NCBI GenBank assembly: GCA_964505785.1
Contig: CAZDJZ010000003.1
Span: 171,720 to 235,719, forward strand
From: CAYRTV01 sp964505785
GTDB taxonomy: Bacteria; Acidobacteriota; Aminicenantia; Aminicenantales; Aminicenantaceae
Length of the DNA: 64,000 nucleotides
Reading direction: 5' to 3'
Shown piece by piece: positions 34,045 through 42,553 of this stretch. The stretch's first letter is position 1; the number at the start of each line of letters is the position of its first letter. The position numbers were made by a program, and so were the translations under genes. Below the pieces are notes generated by a model. It saw nothing but the letters and a program-made list of their open reading frames with translations, searched no databases and was not told where the DNA came from.

Positions 34045-34905
34045 TTAATCTTCGATTAAAAGTTTCTTCCTGTATTCCCGGCGGGACAGCGTTTGTGTTA
34101 TATGTGTATGCACATCCAGTTTTTCCCGGGCTCTTTCAGCGGCTCCGCGATTTGGAAAAAGGCCGAAAACCGTTGCCCCGGACCCGCTTACCAAAGCCAA
34201 GTCCGCTCCCAAGTCCAGCAGTCGCTTTTTATGCGTTTTGACCACTGGAAATAAGTCAAAAACAGCGAATTCCAGGTCATTGTATAGACCTTGAACCTTT
34301 CGGTCCTTTAGAAACTTGATAATTTTACTTTCTTTCCCATGTGAAGTCAAGGTCAAGGGCAGGTGATTATAAACGGAAGCGGTTGCAATGGAAAAATTCT
34401 CAAAAACCAGCAGGCAGGTCAATCTTTCCAGGTCGGGGAGTTCCCGGAGCCGGTCTCCCCGCCGGGACCCCAAGCATAGCCCCCCCGAAAAAAAATAAGG
34501 AACATCCGAGCCTAACCGGCGACCCAACTTCATAAGACTTTCCCGGCTTAAGCCCAGCGACCACATCCGGTTTAAAGCCCACATGACGGTTGCCGCATTG
34601 CTGCTTCCCCCAGCCAAGCCTCCTCCCGCTGGAATATTCTTTTCAACAAAAATAGAAACGCCCTTGGTGCAGCCTGTTTTTGTCCGGAGCAGCTCGACTG
34701 CCTGAAAAATCAGGTTGTCTTTATTCCAGGAAATGCGCCTGTCTGTTCCTTCCAGTCTTGTTTCCGGATCCGGGCAGTCAGTTAAAGCCAAAAGATCATA
34801 CAGCTCAATGGATTGAAAAAGTGTCCGGATGTTATGGTATGCGTCAGGACGGCGCCCCCGGACTTCCAATCCCAAGTTGATTTTAGCAAATGATCTAATC
34901 CGCAT
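34045..34905 (-). CDS. ispE: 4-diphosphocytidyl-2-C-methyl-D-erythritol kinase
   Basis: GHMP kinase of the MEP isoprenoid pathway. 286 residues: SFAKINLGLEVRGRRPDAYH (start of the family), ATP-binding loop IPAGGGLAGGSSNAA, GSDVPYFFSGG and C-terminal VSGSGATVFGLF. Overlaps the LolB-like gene by 11 bp. Only 3 bp separate it from tRNA-Gln, so the tRNA is probably cut from this transcript. Confidence 0.95.
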   Translation of the reverse strand: MRIRSFAKINLGLEVRGRRPDAYHNIRTLFQSIELYDLLALTDCPDPETRLEGTDRRISWNKDNLIFQAVELLRTKTGCTKGVSIFVEKNIPAGGGLAGGSSNAATVMWALNRMWSLGLSRESLMKLGRRLGSDVPYFFSGGLCLGSRRGDRLRELPDLERLTCLLVFENFSIATASVYNHLPLTLTSHGKESKIIKFLKDRKVQGLYNDLEFAVFDLFPVVKTHKKRLLDLGADLALVSGSGATVFGLFPNRGAAERAREKLDVHTHITQTLSRREYRKKLLIED

Positions 34906-35584
34906 TGTTAATCAGCGCGCGAATCTGTTCCCAACTGGTTTCTGAGTAATCACTCAGGAAATCAGCAGAAAAAATACCGGGCCGCACCTCTGGATTGTAT
35001 TTAAGTTGAAGAATTTTCAAACGGCCGCTGCTGAAAGAGTGGGAAAACACCATGCTTTTCATCTGGCTGGAATTGTTTACAAAGTCCTCGATAACAAAAA
35101 ACAGATCCCCCCTTTGTCCTGATACAACACGGCCGGTTTCATCCCTTTGAAAAGTCCAGCCGGATAACGTCCCCGGCAATAAGGAATGCCCCCACCGGCC
35201 GCTGAGAAACCGCACCGCCTCAGCCAGATTTAGACGAAATCCTAGAAACTTTTCTATTATTTCCTCTTCCCGGCTGGGCCAATATATTTTTTTGGACGGG
35301 ACCACAAAATAAGCTTTATCCGGCAGGACAAGAATTTGATAAAGAGAACTTCCCAAAAAGTCAGAAACCTCGATATGGCCGTGGTGGGGAAGCAAAAAAA
35401 CAAAAGAAAATTTAGTGCGTGAAGACCCCTCCTCCGCGGTGATACGAAGAGATGCATACCCCTCCAGCGCTTGTATTCTCCCGCCGTCCGCAGAAACCTG
35501 CAAGCGGGACGGTCCGCAACTTAAAAACAGCGAGATAAGAAATATCACACCCGCCGCAGGGCCCGGCTTAAAATATTTTTTCAC
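34895..35584 (-). CDS. LolB-like outer-membrane lipoprotein
   Basis: 229 residues, apparent GTG start. The N-terminal signal ends in lipobox LFLSCG, so it should be a lipoprotein. The mature part is a beta-rich sheet with FVFLLPHHGHIEVSDFLGS and VPSKKIYWPS, similar in layout to LolB/DUF4292-type lipoprotein carriers, which receive lipoproteins at the outer membrane. Sequence alone is weak; the main support is synteny with lolB-ispE-prs of E. coli. Could be another lipoprotein of the same fold. Confidence 0.6.
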   Translation of the reverse strand: MKKYFKPGPAAGVIFLISLFLSCGPSRLQVSADGGRIQALEGYASLRITAEEGSSRTKFSFVFLLPHHGHIEVSDFLGSSLYQILVLPDKAYFVVPSKKIYWPSREEEIIEKFLGFRLNLAEAVRFLSGRWGHSLLPGTLSGWTFQRDETGRVVSGQRGDLFFVIEDFVNNSSQMKSMVFSHSFSSGRLKILQLKYNPEVRPGIFSADFLSDYSETSWEQIRALINNAD

Positions 35585-35590
35585 AGGTGG

Positions 35591-35914
35591 TTATTTTTTT
35601 TCTTTCTTTTCTTCATCATCTAAAAGAGAAAATCCGTAATCTTCCGTCTTGATTTTTTTTTCTCTTCCGGCCCTGCCCTTCTTCATCTCAACCTTATGAA
35701 CCCGGGGTCTCCGCCGTTCTTCCTCTTCAACCAAGGTAAAACCATAATCTTCAGTTGGCGCTTCTTTACTTTTTTCCCGACGTTTTTTTTTCCGGATCAG
35801 CGGATAGAAAGGTGATTTGAGCCTTTTTCCAAAGCATGACAGATTCGGGTTGACGAATAAAAGAATGATGAATAAAGCAAAGATGATTATCCCGCCGTAT
35901 ATCCATATGCTCAT
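35591..35914 (-). CDS. Small membrane-anchored protein with two TEDYGF repeats, unknown function
   Basis: 107 residues: one N-terminal membrane span (IIIFALFIILLFVNP), then a strongly charged cytoplasmic-like tail. The tail has two copies of a motif, PTEDYGFTLVEEEERRR and KTEDYGFSLLDDEEKK, about 40 residues apart. GAGAGGG precedes the ATG. I do not recognise the family. Just 6 bp from the LolB-like gene, so co-transcribed with it. Confidence 0.65.
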   Translation of the reverse strand: MSIWIYGGIIIFALFIILLFVNPNLSCFGKRLKSPFYPLIRKKKRREKSKEAPTEDYGFTLVEEEERRRPRVHKVEMKKGRAGREKKIKTEDYGFSLLDDEEKKEKK

Positions 35915-35955
35915 TGAGGCCCTCTCAATTTTGAACCAAAGAAAAGTTTCCCGTG

Positions 35956-36090
35956 TCAGGTCTTTTCTTCCACTTCTTCTTGAAAGTCAGGGATCTTGGA
36001 TACAACTTTTTCCTGCCCCAAATAAAATCCAATCACAAAGGCTGAAGAGGCGAGGACAAGGGTCATTAAAGATTTAAATATATTCCTCAT
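35956..36090 (-). CDS. Very small membrane protein (44 residues), unknown function
   Basis: Open frame ATG 36090 to TGA 35956, encoding MRNIFKSLMTLVLASSAFVI then a short segment ending DFQEEVEEKT. One N-terminal hydrophobic span followed by an acidic tail. No clear Shine-Dalgarno is visible. Support: fits exactly between the flanking genes on the same strand, has a sensible membrane-protein composition, and overlaps no other gene. Could be chance. Confidence 0.5.
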   Translation of the reverse strand: MRNIFKSLMTLVLASSAFVIGFYLGQEKVVSKIPDFQEEVEEKT

Positions 36091-36163
36091 TTTATGAATT
36101 ACCATAAATACTTTAGTTTTGTTAAATTTTCAAATAATTCCTGGAAAAAGTCAACCCTTCCGG

Positions 36164-37597
36164 CTATTCTTCTTCATGAAAAATATGTGCTTCAAATATA
36201 TACATCCCGGTTCCATCTTTCCATGCCTCAGGGGGCAGGCCTGCTTTCAAGCATGCATGTGCAAGGAAAGTTTCCCGGGACCACTTATTTTGCACCGCCA
36301 CCTGCGGCAGCAGCAAGCCTCTTTTCCCTTCTTTGGTAACGATAAGGCCATGGCGTCCGACTTGGATGAGAGCGGGGTCATCGATTTTAACCGGGGGGGT
36401 GAGAACGGAAATTTCCAGGACAATGTCGTCCAATTCTTCCTTTTTGACCGGCTGGAACCGGGTATCCCGGACCGCAGCCAAAACGGCGGCTTCCGCAACG
36501 CTTATATAAAGAGGCCGGCTTCCCTCAACAAATCCGAGGCACCCGCGCAGCCGGCCGTTTTTGTGAAGAGTGACAAAGGCCCCCTGGGGAGAATGAAGTT
36601 TCGGATTGTCACATACGGGCGTTACGAGGATTTCTTCCCGGATAAATTGGTTTAAGGCGGTTCGGGCGATTCTGAATAACTCCCGCCGGTCTTTTTCTGC
36701 AAACCCGGCTTTTCCTCCGGAATCATAAAAGACCGCAGCGGATAAGTATCCCACTGCCCGCGATGCCGGACCGCCGCCGGTAGTCGAGTCATCATATTCC
36801 AAAATTTTCATCTGACAATTTTCTAAATCTTGAGCATACATCAGCGCCGCAGCCACACCTGCGCCTCCGCACATAATGTTTTCTTTTTTTTCCAGTTGCC
36901 GGATGAGACTGGAAATCTTCCAATCCCGGATAAGCTCAATGGTTCTTTTATCCCGTTTCCTGGCGTTTTCCTGAGAGAGAAAGTGAGACATGTCCGTTGA
37001 AGCGATAACCAAAATGTTCTTCTCCGCGGCGGCTTTACTCAATGCGGCGGCCAGACTGAAGATCTCCCTGCGGCCGGTTACACCCAGCACAACCGGGCAA
37101 ATTTTGGCTCGGGGAATGCTTCTCTGAATAAAAGGAACCTGGGCTTCGATGGCGTGCTCTTTGGCATGCGCTTCCGGTATATACCTGTACCCTGTCCATT
37201 TGGACAGTCTTTCCGTTAATTCGGTATCAACCGGCAAAACCCCCAGGGGAGAACGGTAGCCTCCTTTCATGTAAATCGACCCACCTTTGAATCCATAATG
37301 ATGACTCGGTGCAATAACCACAACCGATTCATACTCTGTACCTTTTACCTGCCGGTAAGAAAAAGCAGCAACCCTCCCGGAATATACATAACCAGCGTGC
37401 GGGGCGATCAAGACAGCCGGTTTTTTGCCGGGTATGGATGCCTTTCCGCCATCCATCCATGCCGCAAGCATAGCGGACAACTGTTCCCGGGATTCGGGAT
37501 AGAATTGCCCAGCCCAGACGGGATCACGGATCCCCTGAGCAAAAACCCACCCCGCTGTCATCATACTTATCACAAACCAAACAGAGAGTTTTCGCAT
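36164..37597 (-). CDS. MEMO1-AMMECR1 fusion protein (AmmeMemoRadiSam proteins B and A) with signal peptide
   Basis: 477 residues from ATG 37597, which follows AGGAAGG; the long upstream extension lacks support. A signal-peptide-like start (MRKLSVWFVISMMTAGWVFA) precedes a MEMO1 domain (residues about 25-290) with IAPHAGYVYSGR, APSHHYGFKG, STDMSHF and CGGAGVAAALMYA. Then comes an AMMECR1 domain (about 300-477) with LRGCLGFVEG and VRDTRFQPV. Partner domains often occur with a radical SAM protein, which is not seen nearby. Substrates are unknown. Divergent from fmdB. Confidence 0.85.
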   Translation of the reverse strand: MRKLSVWFVISMMTAGWVFAQGIRDPVWAGQFYPESREQLSAMLAAWMDGGKASIPGKKPAVLIAPHAGYVYSGRVAAFSYRQVKGTEYESVVVIAPSHHYGFKGGSIYMKGGYRSPLGVLPVDTELTERLSKWTGYRYIPEAHAKEHAIEAQVPFIQRSIPRAKICPVVLGVTGRREIFSLAAALSKAAAEKNILVIASTDMSHFLSQENARKRDKRTIELIRDWKISSLIRQLEKKENIMCGGAGVAAALMYAQDLENCQMKILEYDDSTTGGGPASRAVGYLSAAVFYDSGGKAGFAEKDRRELFRIARTALNQFIREEILVTPVCDNPKLHSPQGAFVTLHKNGRLRGCLGFVEGSRPLYISVAEAAVLAAVRDTRFQPVKKEELDDIVLEISVLTPPVKIDDPALIQVGRHGLIVTKEGKRGLLLPQVAVQNKWSRETFLAHACLKAGLPPEAWKDGTGMYIFEAHIFHEEE

Positions 37598-37659
37598 CTT
37601 CCTTCCTGTTTTCAGTGTAGAAAGAATTCCCCAAAAAATCAATTCCTTTCGGCCCCTCT

Positions 37660-37678
37660 CATCCTCCCGGAGAGGATG
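37660..37678. other. Stem-loop in the divergent MEMO-fmdB gap
   Basis: CATCCTC (37660-37666) / GAGGATG (37672-37678), 5-nt loop, perfect 7-bp stem, in the 191-bp divergent region. Could be an operator or an RNA hairpin in the leader of the leftward gene. Confidence 0.3.
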
Positions 37679-37752
37679 GACATAATACTCTGTTCCTTGT
37701 TGAGATTTTATATATCCGGATGACATGACAACTGGCGAACCGGGGTCTGGTT

Positions 37753-37761
37753 TGGTATAAT
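37753..37761 (+). promoter_or_regulatory. Putative extended -10 promoter of fmdB-waaF-gmhB
   Basis: TGGTATAAT, i.e. TGN plus consensus TATAAT (37756-37761), 28 bp before the fmdB start; -35 is poor (TGGCGA at 37733-37738), as expected for an extended -10. Confidence 0.5.
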
Positions 37762-37788
37762 AAAAGATTATTTTTTGGAGGAAATACA

Positions 37789-38079
37789 ATGCCTATATAT
37801 GAATACAAGTGCCGTCTCTGCGGAGAAGTTTGCGAACTTTTACAAAAAGTTGGAGACCCTTCACCAAAGAGTTGTCCGGCCTGCGGCGGGCCTCTTGAAA
37901 AACTTATTTCCAGCTCGGCCATTCAGTTTAAAGGAAACGGGTGGTATATTACAGATTACGCCAGGAAAAATTCTGCGCCGGCTGAAAGCCAAAAGCCGTC
38001 CAACAATGATAAAAAAGAGACTCAAGCCCAAAAAAAGAAAGAACCCGCTGTGAAGCAGCCCGCATCTAAAACCGGATAA
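37789..38079 (+). CDS. FmdB-family zinc-ribbon protein
   Basis: 96 residues. The first 45 form the FmdB zinc ribbon: MPIYEYKCRLCGEVCELLQK then CPACGGPLEKLIS (two CxxC knuckles). FKGNGWYITDY is also typical. The rest is a Lys/Gln/Pro-rich disordered tail. GGAGG precedes the start. Function is uncertain; it may bind nucleic acid. Just 1 bp before waaF. Confidence 0.9.
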   Translation: MPIYEYKCRLCGEVCELLQKVGDPSPKSCPACGGPLEKLISSSAIQFKGNGWYITDYARKNSAPAESQKPSNNDKKETQAQKKKEPAVKQPASKTG

Positions 38080-38080
38080 A

Positions 38081-39079
38081 ATGAAACTGCTTGTTCATGC
38101 GCCGAATTGGGTCGGGGATGCCGTTCTGGCGCTCCCTGCTATTCGCGGCTTGGCTGCCGGAAACCCGGATAATGAAATTTGGATCGCCGCCCGCGATTGG
38201 GTGCGGGATGTCTATGCAGGGGAAGAATTCATCACGGGTACGGTTTCTCTCCCCCGGCCTATAACGCTTCGTAATTTCCACGGAGCTGCTGCTGAGATCC
38301 GAAAGCATTCATTTGACTGCGGCGTTCTGCTGACAAATTCTTTCGGATCCGCTCTCCTCTTTGCCCTAGCCCGAATTCCGTCCCGGTGGGGATATTCACG
38401 AAACGGCCGCCGTTTTCTTCTGACCCGTTCCGTTCCTTTTCCGCCTCCGCAGCCCCGGCGCCATCAATTGGAATTCTACCGGGATTTCACCTCTGCCCTG
38501 GGTTTTCCTTCTCCATCTTCTGATCTTCATTTGACCGTTCACCCGGAGGAAAAAGTGCAGGCCCGGAGGTTTTTATCACAGCGTGGAATCGACTGGGAAA
38601 AGCCGATAGTTATCCTCAACCCGGGAGCTTATTATGGTCCGGCCAAACGATGGCCTCCTGAATATTATGCCCGTTTGTCTGATCGGCTCCAAACAAAAGC
38701 TCAGGTTGTGGTGACAGGATCAGCGGCGGAAAAACCGCTGGCTGAGGAAATCCGGGACAGCATGAGCCAGCCTCCGGTTGTCATAACCGGAGAGACGGAT
38801 ATTCGCAGCTTGGCAGGAATTTTAAGCCTGGCTGATCTTTGCATAAGTAACGATTCAGGCCCTATGCACCTGGCTAACGCCGTAAAAACCCCTGTTGTAG
38901 CCCTCTTCGGACCGACTGATCCTGAAGTTACCCGGCCTTTTCAGCCCCCGTCCCGCTTTATTCAAAAAAAATCCGTCTGCTGGCCCTGTTCTTACCGGGA
39001 TTGCCCCTTTGATCACCGCTGTATGAATGCCGTTTCTCCGGATGAGGTCTTTCAGCTCTGCCTGGAGTTTTTGAGATGA
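38081..39079 (+). CDS. waaF: ADP-heptose--LPS heptosyltransferase (GT9 family, WaaF-like)
   Basis: Adds heptose to the LPS inner core at the cytoplasmic face. 332 residues of glycosyltransferase family 9: N-terminal MKLLVHAPNWVGDAVLALPA, then LNPGAYYGPAKRWP, and donor-binding NDSGPMHLANAVKTPVVALFGPTDP split across the usual C-terminal site. Overlaps gmhB by 4 bp (ATGA), which makes the heptose precursor. Heptosyltransferase II is the best call; I or another GT9 member is possible. Confidence 0.88.
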   Translation: MKLLVHAPNWVGDAVLALPAIRGLAAGNPDNEIWIAARDWVRDVYAGEEFITGTVSLPRPITLRNFHGAAAEIRKHSFDCGVLLTNSFGSALLFALARIPSRWGYSRNGRRFLLTRSVPFPPPQPRRHQLEFYRDFTSALGFPSPSSDLHLTVHPEEKVQARRFLSQRGIDWEKPIVILNPGAYYGPAKRWPPEYYARLSDRLQTKAQVVVTGSAAEKPLAEEIRDSMSQPPVVITGETDIRSLAGILSLADLCISNDSGPMHLANAVKTPVVALFGPTDPEVTRPFQPPSRFIQKKSVCWPCSYRDCPFDHRCMNAVSPDEVFQLCLEFLR

Positions 39080-39654
39080 AAAAGAAAGCCGTCTTCTTAG
39101 ACCGCGATGGAAACATAAACCGCGATGTGGGATATCCCGGATCCTATGATCTTATTCAAATTTATCCTTTCAGCTATGAAGCGGTACGTAAAATCAACCG
39201 AGCCGGAATGCTGGCCGTTGTGGTCACCAATCAATCCGGAATCGGAAGGGGTTTGATCGAGGAGAGGGGCCTTCAATCCATGCATGCAAAAATGCGCCGG
39301 GACTTTATCCGCCGAAACGCCCGGCTGGACGCGATATATTATTGCCCCCACTACATAAAATCAAAAATTCCCCGATACCGGCTCGACTGCTCCTGCCGCA
39401 AACCTAAACCCGGCATGGGGCTGAAGGCTGCCTCCGAACTGGATATTGACCTTTCCGGCTCTTATATGATCGGAGATAAAGTGGAAGACATGGAATTCGG
39501 ATGGAATATTCAGGCAACGCCGGTGCTGGTGCTGACCGGTTACGGGGAAAAATCACGGAAACACTTCGAATCCGCCCCGGTCCGGCCGCCCTATACTGCA
39601 CAAAATTTACTGGATGCGGTAAACTGGATAATGGAAAAAGAGTCCGGAAAGTAA
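39076..39654 (+). CDS. gmhB: D-glycero-beta-D-manno-heptose 1,7-bisphosphate 7-phosphatase
   Basis: HAD phosphatase in ADP-heptose synthesis. 192 residues: motif I FLDRDGNINRDVGYP, motif II VVTNQSGIGRG, a zinc loop with CPHYIKSK and CSCRKPKPGM (three Cys and a His), and motif III MIGDKVEDMEFG. This matches GmhB, which uniquely combines the Zn loop with the short HAD fold. Coupled to waaF by an overlap. Confidence 0.92.
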   Translation: MKKKAVFLDRDGNINRDVGYPGSYDLIQIYPFSYEAVRKINRAGMLAVVVTNQSGIGRGLIEERGLQSMHAKMRRDFIRRNARLDAIYYCPHYIKSKIPRYRLDCSCRKPKPGMGLKAASELDIDLSGSYMIGDKVEDMEFGWNIQATPVLVLTGYGEKSRKHFESAPVRPPYTAQNLLDAVNWIMEKESGK

Positions 39655-39679
39655 TCCCCCTGGGATCACCTCCGCTGGA

Positions 39680-41851
39680 ATGACCATCAGCAAAATGATT
39701 CGATTTAATGATATCCTTGAAAAAGTTTCCCGCTGGTATACGGAAAAAGACCTGGTCCCTCTTCAAAAGGCATATGTGTTTGCAGCCCAAGCTCACAAAG
39801 GACAGGTCCGCCGCAGCGGTGAGCCTTATCTCAGCCATCCCTTGGAAGTCGCCCATCTGCTGGCTGACATGAAGATGGATGCCATCACTTTATCCGCCGG
39901 GCTTTTACACGACGTCCTGGAAGATACCGACGTAACCGCTCCCGAACTTAATGAAATGTTCGGAAAGGACATAACTCACTTAGTGGAAGGAGTCACTAAA
40001 ATCGGCTTAATTGAAGAATCATCCCCTGAAACGCGCCATGCGGAAACTATCCGGAAAATCATTCTCGCCATGACCGATGACCTGCGGGTCATCTTTATCA
40101 AGCTGGCCGACAGGATCCATAATCTTCAGACTTTAAAATATCTTCCTGAAAACAAACAGCAGCAGATTGCCCGTGAAACTCTGGATATCTACGCTCCAAT
40201 CGCCAACCGATTAGGAATGGGAAAGATCAAGGCGGAACTGGAAGATCTTTCCTTTAAATATGTCGACCCGGAAAATCATTATAAAATCCTCTCCCAAGCA
40301 GAGCCCAGGAAAAAAGATTCTGAAAAAGAGCTAAGACGAATAAGAAAAACCCTCATAGACCTGCTGCAGGAAAACCACATTCCTGCAAAAATTTACAGCC
40401 GCATCAAACGGCCCTACAGTATTTATTCAAAGATACAGCGCCAGCATATTGAATTCGATCAGGTCTATGATTTTATGGCTCTACGGCTCATAACGGATTC
40501 CGTAAAGAACTGTTATGCCGCCCTGGGGATTATTCATCAAAAATGGACTCATTTGCCTTACCGTTTCCATGACTTTATTTCCATGCCGAAACCGAATCTT
40601 TACCAGGCTCTGCATACGACTATCCTGACTGAAAAAAAGATGATGATGGAAATCCAGATCCGAACCCAGGATATGCACAATCTGGCCCAAAACGGAATAG
40701 CGGCCCATTGGAAATACAAAGAGCCCGATTCGCAATCCATGATCAAGGAAGACAAGCGGCTGCAATGGCTCCGGGAAATGGTGGATCTTTATAAAGAACA
40801 AAAAAGCCCCCGGGAATTTTTGAATAATCTAAAAACCAATCTTATTCCGGAAGAAGTCTATGTTTTCACACCTAAAGGTAAGGTTGTCACCCTTCCTATG
40901 GGAGCCACAGCCCTTGATTTCGCATTTAAAATTCATTCCGAAATCGGACTGCATGCCGCTGAGGCTAAAATCGACGGCCGCAACATGTCTCTTAAAACAA
41001 TCCTTAAACCGGGAAATATTGTGACCATCATAACGGCGGACAGTAAAACACCCTCGAGGGATTGGCTTAATGCCGCCTTTACATCCAAGGCCCGGCACCA
41101 CATCAAGCGGTGGCTGAACCGGCAGGAAAAAAAGAAAAATAAAGCCGTCGGTAAAAAAATATGGGAAAGAAAACTGACACAATATAAGATCCATCCAAGC
41201 TCCGTAAAGAAAAAAGACCTGCTGAAACAAATTAACCGGCATGCGGAAGCGGGCGTATCATCCATGGATGACTTCTATATTAAGTTAGGGATCGGCAAAA
41301 TTACACTTCAAAAAAAACTCATGGAGCGTCTTTTTTTTGAGGAAAAAGACACCCCGCAGCGCAGGCAGACATTAATCAATAAAGTGGTCTCCAGGGTTTC
41401 CCGCAGACCGGACTCCGGTATCAAAGTCAAAGAAACACCGGGCTCAAACTTAAAAATGGGTAAATGCTGCCAGCCGATTAAGGGAGAGCCCATCATCGGG
41501 TATATCACCCATGGAAAGGGAATAACGATTCATGCACAGCGCTGTCCCTTTGTGAAAAGGGAGCTTCTCTCTCCGGATAGAATGGTTGACGCCGAATGGG
41601 AAGGGGAAGGAAAAACGAATTACCAGGCCCGGCTTCTTATCCAGGCAGCAGACTCGCCGGGATTATTGGCCCGTTTGTCCAGCGCAATTGCAGAAACAGG
41701 AGGCAATATCAGCCGGGCCAACCTGGAAACCCTTGCCGGGGAAAAATCACGGATCAAACTAACCATAAATGTCAGGGATATCAAACACCTGTCACGTATT
41801 ATGAAAAGCATTTCATCCATCAGCGGATTGAGCTCCGTCGAGCGCCTCTGA
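39680..41851 (+). CDS. Bifunctional (p)ppGpp synthetase/hydrolase, RelA/SpoT family
   Basis: Makes and degrades the stringent-response alarmone. 723 residues: HD hydrolase domain intact (His 53; HDVLEDT with His-Asp near 77-78), synthetase domain (SRIKRPYSIYSKIQR, YDFMALRLIT), TGS domain (VYVFTPKGKVVTLPMGATAL), helical/zinc-finger-like part with KCCQPIKGEPIIGYI, and ACT domain at the end (SPGLLARLSSAIAETGGNIS). The intact HD motif suggests hydrolase activity, so Rel/SpoT rather than RelA-only. Starts 25 bp after gmhB; ATG 39695 is an alternative. Confidence 0.94.
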   Translation: MTISKMIRFNDILEKVSRWYTEKDLVPLQKAYVFAAQAHKGQVRRSGEPYLSHPLEVAHLLADMKMDAITLSAGLLHDVLEDTDVTAPELNEMFGKDITHLVEGVTKIGLIEESSPETRHAETIRKIILAMTDDLRVIFIKLADRIHNLQTLKYLPENKQQQIARETLDIYAPIANRLGMGKIKAELEDLSFKYVDPENHYKILSQAEPRKKDSEKELRRIRKTLIDLLQENHIPAKIYSRIKRPYSIYSKIQRQHIEFDQVYDFMALRLITDSVKNCYAALGIIHQKWTHLPYRFHDFISMPKPNLYQALHTTILTEKKMMMEIQIRTQDMHNLAQNGIAAHWKYKEPDSQSMIKEDKRLQWLREMVDLYKEQKSPREFLNNLKTNLIPEEVYVFTPKGKVVTLPMGATALDFAFKIHSEIGLHAAEAKIDGRNMSLKTILKPGNIVTIITADSKTPSRDWLNAAFTSKARHHIKRWLNRQEKKKNKAVGKKIWERKLTQYKIHPSSVKKKDLLKQINRHAEAGVSSMDDFYIKLGIGKITLQKKLMERLFFEEKDTPQRRQTLINKVVSRVSRRPDSGIKVKETPGSNLKMGKCCQPIKGEPIIGYITHGKGITIHAQRCPFVKRELLSPDRMVDAEWEGEGKTNYQARLLIQAADSPGLLARLSSAIAETGGNISRANLETLAGEKSRIKLTINVRDIKHLSRIMKSISSISGLSSVERL

Positions 41852-41939
41852 ATAAGCCGGACGCGTTATTTTCACGGCATGCGGGTCCAGCTGAAGCGGC
41901 TTTAAAGATTCAGCCTTCCGAGGGCCGAGATTGAGGGAT

Positions 41940-41954
41940 CCCGGCGAAGCCGGG
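41940..41954. terminator. GC-rich hairpin between convergent rel and rpmB
   Basis: CCCGGC-GAA-GCCGGG, perfect 6-bp stem with a 3-nt loop, in the 128-bp convergent gap. There is no T-run on either side, so intrinsic termination is uncertain. Confidence 0.35.
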
Positions 41955-41979
41955 CGCTAAGCATGTTTGATCCAGAGAG

Positions 41980-42171
41980 CTAGAGGACTTTATTTACTTT
42001 CCCGCTGCGGATGCACTGAACACATACCCATGCTTTCCGCGGACCGGTATCCGTTTCAATTTTAATCCGCTGCAGATTAGGATTCCATTTTTTCTTGGAT
42101 GCTTTATGGCTATGACTCACACTATGTCCGAACATCGGACCTTTTCCGCATTTCTCACAAACTTTAGGCAT
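41980..42171 (-). CDS. rpmB: Large ribosomal subunit protein bL28
   Basis: 63 residues, the usual length. MPKVCEKCGKGPMFGHSVSH is diagnostic; paired cysteines (CEKC and CVQC) indicate the zinc-ribbon form. RKAWVCVQCIRSGKV is the conserved end. GGAGA lies before the start. The only - strand gene in this + strand stretch. Confidence 0.96.
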   Translation of the reverse strand: MPKVCEKCGKGPMFGHSVSHSHKASKKKWNPNLQRIKIETDTGPRKAWVCVQCIRSGKVNKVL

Positions 42172-42274
42172 TTCAAACTCTCCGCTCAGTCACTTTTGAA
42201 AAAACTTTATACCATAAATCCATATAAATTCCAACCCGGACAAAAATCCTTCCTTCGGGATGTCAATCCATTAA

Positions 42275-42405
42275 GACATCTGTCCTTTATTCAGAACATC
42301 CTGAGGCCCGCAGGGCAGGCCATGAGGACCTTGTTCCGCCGCTTCGAAGGCCTCATGATGACTCTGGCGGGTCATTTTCAAACGAATAAGCCATGGTTAA
42401 GCAAA
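42275..42405 (-). repeat. GC-rich interspersed repeat (CTCAGGATGACA family), copy 4
   Basis: Reverse complement matches 16985-17115: AAATGACCCGCCAGAGTCAT, GAACAAGGTCCTCATGG, CCTCAGGATGTTC. It ends (on +) with CAAACGAATAAGCCATGGTT, related to the terminal motif of the MITE-like family. Fills a third of the 382-bp rpmB-TPR gap. Confidence 0.65.
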
Positions 42406-42418
42406 ATGGTATGAAAAT

Positions 42419-42427
42419 TGCTATAAT
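42419..42427 (+). promoter_or_regulatory. Putative extended -10 promoter of the three-gene envelope operon
   Basis: TGCTATAAT: TGN followed by consensus TATAAT (42422-42427), 127 bp before the TPR gene and right after the repeat end. Between 42428 and 42553 I see a leader with GAGAGACAGATCCCTCTTG and GAGGGCCCTCTTGACGG, short inverted pieces of unknown role. Confidence 0.45.
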
Positions 42428-42553
42428 GTGAAGGTGGATAATTTTCCCGAGAGACAGATCCCTCTTGATGAAAGCAGTCATAGATGTATGGAAAGAGGGC
42501 CCTCTTGACGGATTTTAGGAAAAAACGTAGTTTAGGCTGAGGAAGGTGGATTC

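Noticed and set aside
37598..37789. 64-residue extension of the MEMO-AMMECR1 frame
   Set aside because: Overlaps the divergent promoter region and lacks conserved residues; a Shine-Dalgarno and signal peptide support 37597.
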